DNA of 64,000 bases from Apis mellifera (taxonomy: Eukaryota > Arthropoda > Insecta > Hymenoptera > Apidae), in contig NC_037640.1 in the NCBI RefSeq assembly GCF_003254395.2, forward strand, positions 13,346,289-13,410,288, in the 5' to 3' direction. Shown here one piece after another: positions 26,901 through 38,000 of the stretch. A program made the position numbers and the translations under genes. Each line of letters begins with the position of its first letter. Position 1 is the stretch's first letter. A model generated the notes under the pieces. The model was not told where the DNA came from. It saw nothing but the letters and a program-made list of their open reading frames with translations, and searched no databases.

Positions 26901-29009
26901 GAGGTATCGATGTCATGGTTTCTCTTCCACTTTACCATCACCCACGATGGTATTTCGAAACGACGATCGATTTTATTTCAATTTTTCCTCCTCCTTCTTT
27001 CCTCCATTTCTTTTTTTTTCTTTTCGTTCGCAATATCAAACTCGGTCGGCAACCCTACCCACACGAGAGAAGGTGGATGACTCACGGCCCTTGTTCAGAA
27101 GTCAAGAGAGCGCTGTGCTCACTTCCGTCACACCGATTTATTGCATCACCGTTGTTATTTGATAGAAAATTGTCCCCGACGAGTATCCGGACGAGTAAAA
27201 CTCCCACTCGAGTTTCGGTAAGCGACGAGCTTCGCCTTTTCCTTTTTTTCTCCCCCTCCTCCCTCACGAGACGATATACATACACATATATATTGGGTTG
27301 GCAACTAAGTAATTGCGGATTTTTTTTAGAAAATCAAAGACAATTTTTTCATGGAACTAAATAACGTTATTCTGTAATGTGTTGCCCATTTTGATCAATT
27401 TTGACCTTTTGCCATCTTTCAGGCAGCATCGTAATCCCACGTTCAAAAAAATTGTGGTTTTTATTAGCAAAAAACTGAATCGGGTACGATTTGATATCAT
27501 CATTGTTATTGAAATTTTTATCATTCGAGGAGTTTTGTAAAGATCGAAACAAAAAGTAATCAGGTGGATATAGCAAAACATTTTTTTACCGATCGACAGC
27601 TGTATTGCCAACCATCAAATAACAAAATGTGTTTTACATTTGGACTACGCCAGCCAACCTAAAAATTCAACTGAAGCCATCTATGGGTGAAATCCGCAAT
27701 TACTTAGTTGCCAACCCAATACAATATATTCAGTGGGTAAAATGCGAGTCTCGTTCGAACGAATACCACAACGCACGCGCACGATCGCCTTGGAGGAAAC
27801 GGAAGTTGGAAGAGAGGCGGAGAACCACGCCGTCTGTGATCATTGCGAACGGAGGAAACTCTATCGGCGAGAGTTTATCCATCGGTTGCTTTTTAACCGC
27901 AACACTTTCCACCCCCCACTCCCCGGCTACTTGTGTTTCAAGACAACAAGAATGGGATCGTCGACCACGAAAATTCTTCGATCGGGTGTTTCACGATTTT
28001 TGAATCTCTGCAACGAAGGAAAGAAAAAAAATATTTCGAAGAACAGATCGAGAGTAATTCACTTCCAGAGAGAGAAATTTATGTTAATCCATTGATCCTT
28101 TCAACCGATGACCCGAGATTTGTAATTCTCGAAAAGTCAGATCCTCCGATTCCTTCCTTTATTCCCGCTCGATTTCTTAACTAAAATATTAGCAAACTCG
28201 CTGAAAAATGAGAAAATCGATAAAATTCGAGAAAAAATTATCCATCAATTTTAAATAAATAATAAACAAGTTGGATAAACGTGGAACGATTATTATTGTT
28301 AAGTTAGGTTAGGTTAGGTTAGGTTGTTGTTGTTGTTATTAAAAAGGGAGGATCGTAAAAGAAACGAGAAGCTGAACTTTCTCGCGAATTCCAGCGAAGG
28401 AAAGGTCGTCCAGGGAAGGAAAGATGGATCGTTTCAACTTTCCTCCGTATTCTAATTATAGGGGAAAAGTTGCGAAGACACGATTATCTTTTCACGATCG
28501 AGGAAAAAAGGGCGGTAAAAAAAGGCGAGGCGATCTATCCGCTCCGCTTTGGGAACCGACTGTAGATAAAAAAGATAAAAAAAAAAAAAACAGGAATAAC
28601 ATGGCTGACGGTGGTACAATTGGCTAGGGAATTATCCACTATCCCGTGAGAACTATAAGTTTCGTTCTAAATTTATGAATAAATCGGTTACCACGGTTGG
28701 AACGGCGGGTTTACACACACTGGAAATTGTTACACACTTCACACGCGTTTGTTTTCGCCGATATGACACGGAAATATCTTCCGTTCCAATTTTCAAATCG
28801 AGCATCATATCGCGAAAAGATGTACACACGGTAGAGATTTTCAATTGTTCGTATTATATACGTACGTATCGGCATGTACGGTAAACGGAAATACTGTTAT
28901 CCTTTCATAAATAAGATATTTCGAACGTCGTTTCGATTATTTTTCCTATTTTCTATTCGTTGAAATATTTATCCATATTAAGGGATTGTATCGTATTATA
29001 CATGTACGG

Positions 29010-29056
<47 letters not shown>

Positions 29057-32000
29057 ACATATTTCAATCCTTTCCCTATTTTCTATTCGTTGAAATATTT
29101 ATCCATATTAAGGGATTGTATCGTATTATACATGTACGATAAATGGAAATACGGTTATCCATTTATAAATAAGATATTTCGAACTTTACGTTTCAATTCT
29201 TTCCCCTATTTTATTATTCGTTGAAATTGATCCGCATTGTATCGGAAAGCTACTCGGATCCGCGACATTCGATAATTGTGAACTAATTTTTTGAAAAGGT
29301 CTTTCACGCGTTACGTAAAACTTGTTGCGTAAACGTGCGCGATCCGATATCAACTTTGCTGTTTTCACACAATGAAATTTTTCTCCCTTGATTCGGAGGG
29401 AATCGAAGATACCCACCGATTCACGTCGACTCTGTCGGTATCGTTTCGGTGGTTTCAATTTTTAACGGGTGATTCCTCTTTACGAAGAAAAAGAAGAAAA
29501 AAAAAATCGTATCCTCGAAGGAAGAAAAATATTCCAAAGCGATATAACATAACGACTCTTTTAAAGAAAGAAGATAACGACGCTTGCTTACATCCGTTGC
29601 GTGAATTTCCATTTGAATTTCCATAACACGCAGATTCGAACGCGTGTTATTACGATAGATCGCTGAATAAAAATTTCACGTTGTATATCGCACGCGATGA
29701 ACGATTAACCGCGGAGAGGAGAAAGGCTTTCGTTCCCTCGATTTCGACACATATTCGACCGACGAATTATCGCCAGCTCTTCTTGTTCCCTCGACCGTAA
29801 TAATGTATCGCAATTCCGAGAGATAACGCTCCGCTCGCTCTTTATCTCCCTCTCCCCCCTCCTCCTCCATTTCTTTCTCCATTCGAAACAAATTTTACTC
29901 GTTCGACTACCTAAAAATTACGGATAATAAAAGTGTAAAACGTTTATTCGGTTGTCGGACGGAAGAAACAAACGTGTAATCGCAACGTTTAATCGCACGA
30001 TCGATTTTACTGGAAGAACGTCGTTATCCGAAATTTTTTCCAAGATGTATTAATCGAACACGTCCGTCGTTTATGTTCCGCGTTAAACATCCATCGTGCG
30101 AATCTCGTCGTTTCGAGGGCAGCTCGTTGTACCGATCGAAGGAAACGTTAAGGATCTCCTGACACCGGGTCGCGTTGATTATTACCCTATTGCCGCGTAA
30201 ACCGAGTCAGTGTGCCAAACGCATTTACCGACGTTTCTAACCTAAAAATTGAAAATCCTTAGGATTTCGATTTCGACGGGAAACGAAATGTAAATGTTTT
30301 CGCCTACGTACTTTGTCGCTGTTATGATGTGATTCTAAAATCTGAATGGTGCAAAAATGAAAAAAAAAAAGGAAGAGATCGGAAAAACTTGAATCGAGAA
30401 AAAACGGACACGAATCCAAGGCAGTGTGTCAAATGTATTTTAGCAAACCGTTCTCCCACGATCGACTACGGAATCGATAAAATATAGGATAACAAGTGAC
30501 GCGAGAAATTTCGGATAAATTTGAAAAACGAATCGAAATTATTATGATTCATGACCTTGCTCACAATTCCAACAATTTTAATTGGGGAAAATTTAATAGT
30601 TACGAATAAAGTTATAGTAATTTATCGTTCGAAACGTAATAATAATCGGAAATAACTGTAATGGGAAACGATCGACTATAATAGATACGAATAAAGCGTT
30701 TTAACCAGTAATTAACTCGATTCGAAATTTTTCGAAACCAATTATACTTTTTCAACGGATTAAGGAAAAAAATTTCATGAAAATTAATAATTAGTGTTCT
30801 TCGTACGACACAAAATATATCGTGAAAAGTGACTCGCTTGAAATATCATCAAATGATAATTCGTTGCATTAAATATATCGAAAATTTGATAATTGAAGAA
30901 TCGCTTGGATAATTTATCGTTGAAAACTTGATGGATAAACGGTTGTTCCAGCGTTTCGACGAGTAAAATTACGTTATTCTAAATTTTTTTCTTCAATTAA
31001 TTCCACAACTCGGATTGATAGACGGATTCTCTAACCTCTAATAACATTTATATTTTAGGTGTTGCCAAATCTATCTATCGAGCGGCTCGAGTTGCACGTT
31101 CGCGACTTTCTAATTAAGTAAATACGTTTCGATGGCGCGTTACACGTAGATACTGATGCGTGTAACATCGATTTCATACGAAAAAGAAATTTAAATATTC
31201 GGATGACGCGCGCGCCTATATTACACACCTATATCTGCGTCGTACATATCCTATAGCGGAAAATGAGTTTAACCCAATAATACCGTGCCGTGAAAATTAT
31301 TTCTTCCTCTTCTTCTTCCTTCATTTTCGCGTATACAAGTAATTTTCCATCCGCGATAATTGACGCGTACGAATGTGCTAAACGAGCGTCAAACAATGCA
31401 TCTAGGTCACAGTCTTGTTCGCAGTGTCTCCAAGATGTGTCTCGTATATATTTTTGAAAAGGAAAAGAAAAAAAGAAGAAGAAAACATCGTGCGTCGAAG
31501 AGAAGATTGAAGTTCGTCGGAGAGATCGAGGAGATGTAAATAAGGGTTATGAGAATGTAATTTTCCCATTTCCCCATTTGTCGAAATAATGGCATATATT
31601 ATACCCGTGAATGTAATACTTTTGATGAAAACTTCGTAACAATAAATTTATATTAACTCGTACATCATCATCGTGACTGGAAAATATCGAGTGCTAATTG
31701 AACGATTATTATTATATATTTTCTTCACCGAATTCAATCCACGTTTCTAATCTTATTAGAATTGCATTCAGTTTTTCTCCTTCCTTTTTTCCTTTTTTTT
31801 TTTTTTCGAATTCAAAAAATCTCTTTTTCCGTCCATTTTCGATATTTACCATACATTATTTAAATATTCAAATATTTCGACTCAATTAAAATTTTAAAAT
31901 CGTTTAGATTTTTTTCGTTCTTCTCGTAAAAAAAAGAAAAAAAATTTAATGAAATGTTTGTTTGAAATTAAAGTTGGAGGAAGAAAGATAAAAAAGAAAA

Positions 32001-35000
32001 TGGCGAAAGAAAGGTTACTTCGTTGGACGATACGAATCGGTTGGTAATACAGTTTTATTCTCACGATAATGATCACCATTGAAGCATCTACGGGAAACCG
32101 AAAAACGAGGACGCTCGATTCGTTCGACCGAGTTGTGCTTCGTGGTACGCGTCGCGAGCACGCCAAAACTCTATCCTCACGGAATTCAATGCCTTTCTTT
32201 ATCTTGGTACAACAACAATAACAACAAGAGGAAAGAAAATTTTACAGAAAAATCCCCACCTTTTTATCGATCGAACAAAGTTGACGGACGAAGAGGAAAG
32301 CTTTATTTGTCTTTAAATTATTCTCTTCCCTACGCTTATCTATTATTCTCGTTCCACAAACGTTATTTACGAATCCTCGTATCTGTCGTTTCCTGCCTGG
32401 TGAGTGTTCACAGATCAGCTGGTTCAAAACGAGATTCCACGTGACAAAAGCGAAATATAAAGAAACCTGCTGCGAGGAATTTACATTTGTATAGAAGCGC
32501 ACGTACAGGAAGGAATGGGATAAACGCTATACGGGGATATTTTTCGAGTGACAGGTGAGTGAATGGGTGAGTGTTGTAGTATCTTCCCGCGTGCTTTGCA
32601 TTCCTGTTTTGCGAAAAAAAAAAAAACGCAAAGATAAGGATGCGCATCAACGCGTAATTTACAACTTGTACAACCTATATTCTCCTCGGGGATTTTGAGA
32701 AAAATTCTCAACGGCTCGTCGATTACCGTCGTACTCGGCGATATTTCAATCGTTCGATTATATTTTAAATTCTACCTGTAAAAAGACCAAGTAATCAATT
32801 ACAAATGGATTTATCTTTTTCGAGAAACCGGCGGATAAAAATATTGCGAATATGAAATATGGAGGAGGACGAAAATAAATTTTCCGTTTATTCTTAATTT
32901 TAAATGTCTCGAGAAGCGAGAATTTTTTTACGCGACAATCTGTATTTAACTATCGCGTCACGATACTCGTAAGCAGTCGATATGACAGGTTCACGGGAGT
33001 GACCGATAAAAATGGAAATGCAACGCGTTCGTATTCTACGTGGCGTACACGAGCCGCTCCACCCTAAACGCATACCAGGCTCATTATACGCGATCAAGTG
33101 GGTTTCGAACACGGAAGTGTTTGCCTTTGGCCAGGCGTGTACGACTAAGAGCGTTGCGTGTAACTTGCGTAATATTTTTTTTAACGAGAGGAAAGAAAAA
33201 GAAGGGGGAGGAAGATTCGCGAAACGAAAGAAAGTCGATAGAAGGGAAATAAAAAAGAGCGACGCTCCGAGATGTAAGAAGTTATACGTGCGAGCATACC
33301 GCCTCTTATTACGTTCGAGTAACCGAGACGAACGTGAACGTTCGCTATAGACGATCTCCTTCTCCCTCTCCTCCTTCTTCTGTAATCTCATCTACCGTGC
33401 ACTCGATACATTCTTACGTCTCTATGTCGCGATCCAGATCCAGATGAATTCCTTCCCATCCTAATAACGACACGCGTATATAAATCTTACATCGATATCC
33501 TATTTTTCAATCTCTAATCCAAAAGTTAACGAACCCGTTCGTGGATTTATTCATAATGCAACGAATATCGATTATCCGTTCGAAGCGTGGAATAGAAATG
33601 TGACGCGCTCTACCGTTGAAAAATGAAATTTCCCCACAATCGTAAATTGGCCGGTGCTCCGGTGTCCGGTGTCGTGCACGGCGCAACGGAGAAGCGCAGA
33701 TAGGCGCACGTACATGTGTAGTAGGCAGACAGCGACGAGAGCGACGTGTCGTTCCGTTCCAGGTCGCAAAGTCTCGCCTCTATCTCCACTCGGATAGCCA
33801 TCTATGAAGCCATTGCTACGCCATAGCCGCATGCTTGCTTATCGTAAATGCACCATGCGCGCGTTGCACTTTGTACCGTTATTGGGCATATAATCGTTCG
33901 TTGCTTGAGCTTAGCTGAGAAAGCTTCGGGGACGACCGAAGTGATGTCCGATCGAATTCGTCCTGGTTACCATCGGATTAACGGTATATACGTGTACTAT
34001 ATATATATATACGCGCGCTCGCGCGCACATACACATTATGATTTCGCGAAATTTATTCCTGCCTCTTCGTATCCTATGCGAAATAATCTTCGAATATACG
34101 ATAAAACGATTTTAAGAATCGTGTTATCCGGCAAAAACAATGGCCTTGTACATCCGCCGGAAACGTGCGTCGCCAACGGTGAAATAGAGAGTCGAGGATA
34201 TCAAAAGACACTATTGCGGAATACTGTTTCCTCCTGTACGCGAGGAGTGCAACAACCTACTTTGCATATCCCGCGGCAACATGAAAATTCGCGCTAATTC
34301 GAAATTATTACCAATTTTTTTCTTTTTTGGTTAGATCTCACGACTTGCTTAGATAGATAGAGAGAGAGAATTCTTCTCTCGCGATAAATCGTACGTACTT
34401 CCACATCTCGAACAAATAGCTATAAATAATCGTAGGAACGAATGAAACAGCGTTCCGATGATGTTTCCTGTTTTACATTCGCATAAGAGAAATATCGCAC
34501 TATTCGAGAAAATGACACGTATACATTCGGCTCTAATACGTTATTATTGATCGTCGCTCCGATTAAATAACTCATCGCGATTTATTCACGATGAGATAGA
34601 GGGCGGATAAAGCAACACAGCACGCGCGCGTATAAATAATTTTACGATAAATTGAAATTATATCGAGAATAAATTGTTCGATCGTAAATGTTGGAAAATT
34701 TTCGATTTCCTTGAAATTAATAAATAAATAAATCGCAAGGATAAAATGATGGAGTAGAAATTAATCTCTCTCTATATATATATATCGAAAATAAAGCATA
34801 AGCAGGTAATTTTAATTGACGTTCGATACACGGTTAATCGATAAAGAGCGTTTACACGTGGGCCGATGAATCGATGCTCTTAAGGTAAGAGTTAAATCAA
34901 GCTAAAAAAACTTTTGAATCATGCTTGAAAGGTTGTCCATTCTAATTACTATCCTGCGGTAGTACAACGGGAGACACGAACTTGGAAAGTTAGTGATCCA

Positions 35001-38000
35001 TTTGCCGAAGGTGATACACGCTGGATACACGCGTTAAATATACTGGAAGCGATCGCTTTTCGAAATGGAACTCTCTCTCTCTCTGATTTTATTAACATAC
35101 CGGCACATCGGTATTCCGGTTCGACTAGTTTCGTATTTTCACTAACAATTAATTAATCGATGAAACGCTCGATATTTTTCAAACGTCCATATAAATATAA
35201 ACTTATTTACGATTATTATACAGGGTGTCCCAAAATTAACGCAACTGAATTAAATATAAAAGATAGTTTTCTCGTTCGTTTTTCAGGCTTGCCAACAACT
35301 TAACGCAAAAATGGCGGCAAATTCAAATCTCGCGTACAATTTTCATCCTTAAACTCGAGATCTTTTTGCTGAAATAAAATAATATTTAAAAAATAAATAT
35401 CGGCTCGATGTTTATACAGTATCTTCGAGGTATCGCTTTAAATGAATAAGCAAATTTATCTTCCAAGGTTCTCCTCTCGATAAAATACGATGATACGTAA
35501 CGTTTCGTGCGTCTATTTTTTGCGTTAATATTCACGACCTCGACTTATGAACCTCTCTGTGTTACCATGTACTTATTCTCGTTATTCAACATTTATTTCG
35601 TCCTCTTTTATTATTTTTTTTTTATCACGAAAAAAAAAAAACTAAGATGATCAGCGACATGAAATCGTAAAAAAAAAAGAAATTGTACAATTTCTTCCAA
35701 TTCTTTCTCCATATTTATATAATTTAGGAAATTTATTTAATTAAATATATTATATTTATTAATTAAATATTATAATAATATATTAATTAAATATATTATA
35801 TTTATAATTAATTATTATAATAATATATTAATTAAATATATTATATTTATAATTAAATATTATAATATATTAATTAAATATATTATATTTATAATTAAAT
35901 ATTATAATAATATATTAATTAAATATATTATATTCATAATTAAATATTATAATAATATATTAATTAAATATATTATATTTATAATTAATTATTATAATAA
36001 TATATTAATTAAATATATTATATTTATAATTAAATATTATAATAATATATTAATTAAATATATTATATTTATAATTAAATATTATAATAATATATTAATT
36101 AAATATATTATATTCATAATTAAATATTATAATAATATATTAATTAAATATATTATATTTATAATTAAATATTATAATAATATATTAATTAAATATATTA
36201 TATATATATATTATATTTCTTAATTTATATAATTAAGAAAAAAATTATGCGACGAATATAATTACAATTTTCCATATTATATATAATGTAATATTATAAT
36301 ATATTATATATAATATAAATATGTTGTTTTCAAGAAAAAAAAAAAAGAACAGGATACAAAAAAGTTAAGCAAGGTTAACTACCTTGTAATGATAAAAAAA
36401 TTTAATAGAAAATAAAGTGACAGATGGCGCTCCGTTCGAAAATCCTAACGCCGATTAAAGGATTCTCACATTTTCGTTCGAGTAGCGAATGCTAAATTAC
36501 GAGATTGTTGCGCAACGCGGCTAAAAGGCGAAGTGAGAAAAAGCGCACAATAACATCTTTATGTTGCATCTTCTCATGCTTCATTCAAAGCGAATTTCCA
36601 TAATTTATTGCGTATATACACGACCAATGATGATTTCTGCCCGTCATCGCGCAGATAAACGCGATTACTAACACTTGTTATATCGTTAATTGATCAATAA
36701 CTGTGTGTATAATTAAAATATATAATTAAATTTTTCAAAACTCTCGTAACATTTGAAATCGATACAAATATAATTTATATCGATTTATTTTCGACCAAGC
36801 GGTTTCGATATCTTTCTTTCTTTTCTTCCGTTAATAACTTTCAAATGCTTTCCGTAATGACAAATAATCGCGCGTTTTATGGCGTTTCCGTATTAAAAAA
36901 AAAAAAAAAAAAAAAATAAAGTAAAATACGGAATTAAATTATCGCAGGTTAGCTTTCTACTATAGAATAAATCGTTTGAAATTGATTAAATTCGCGCCGT
37001 TCGTCGATATCCGAGACGACAAATGTGATCCGAGATGGAAAAATATCCTTGCGCTCATCCCCGTGTAAAAACTGGTTGTAACTATGTAATTCGCATAGTA
37101 TCGTGTAACAAAAGCCCCTGGAACACGACTCGCGCAGAAAATGCTTTTAAGCCGGCTGGCTCTGCTATCGCTACAATGAGAGACCTCTATTCAGCGAAAC
37201 CGTGATGCGTCCAACTAAACCTCGCCCGTGTGTTGGAGGATAACGTATACACACGTACACAGGCGCGTTCGGAGGACGCGTTCGTGTTGGGCGACCGGCG
37301 TACAGCGTGTACAGCTAGATGTCAATATATGAGAGATATTGCGTTACTGGTGCATTGCGGTTGGGAACAAGCATGTATAATATTTTGATTATACGTGTCG
37401 TGCTCTCTCGAGAAAGTTTCATTTCCTTTCTCCCTTCCGAACAACTATTTGGCTGATCACTTTTTCTAATCTTCTTATATTTTTGTTTAAATTTAGTCGT
37501 TGAGATTTTAATTCTTTCTTAATTACAAATATAATTATTAGAGTTTTTTATTACGTAAAAAAGAAATTTATTATTATCTGTGTTTTCATTTTATTATGAA
37601 TCAACTTGATTGAATTAACCTGTCAAAATTAAACAACATCGCATAGATAATCGATCAAAGATGATTTGTTTTCGAGGATTGACAAGATAACGAGAGAAAT
37701 GAGTGTTATATTATTTTGATTATTAATATCGATATGGTTTTTTCCTTCGAGAACGAATAATCCATCATTATTCCTATCCTGTTTCAGGAATAAATAACTG
37801 TACAAAGTTGTTTTTCCCAAGTGCTAAACATAGAATGTATCCATTATTTCGCATACTTTCATTTTTCCGATAAAAATTGTCCACAGGTATGCCAACCTGC
37901 CTGAAGGAAAAATCATAAATATGCACGGCCACTTCCCCTTGAGCGCCAAGTGACGTTAGGTATGCCACATCTTAAAAGGAAACGGCGAAACGTGACCGGT

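Noticed and set aside
26870..27364. 164-codon plus-strand frame
   Set aside because: It overlaps the left end of the mariner element and contains low-complexity Phe/Ser/Pro stretches. No domain, and competing frames exist on both strands.
27629..28003. 124-codon plus-strand frame
   Set aside because: It begins inside the mariner element and reads through its right inverted repeat (GEIRNYLVANP); it is a by-product of the transposon end.
33848..34297. 149-codon open frame on the plus strand
   Set aside because: It runs through a TA dinucleotide tract and CG-rich words, has no recognisable domain, and sits in a CpG-rich zone where stop codons are rarer by chance.
37774..37968. Minus-strand 64-codon frame with TTCCTTCAG acceptor-like border
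   Set aside because: It looked like a possible internal exon, but no matching donor in a usable phase follows and the peptide matches nothing I know.
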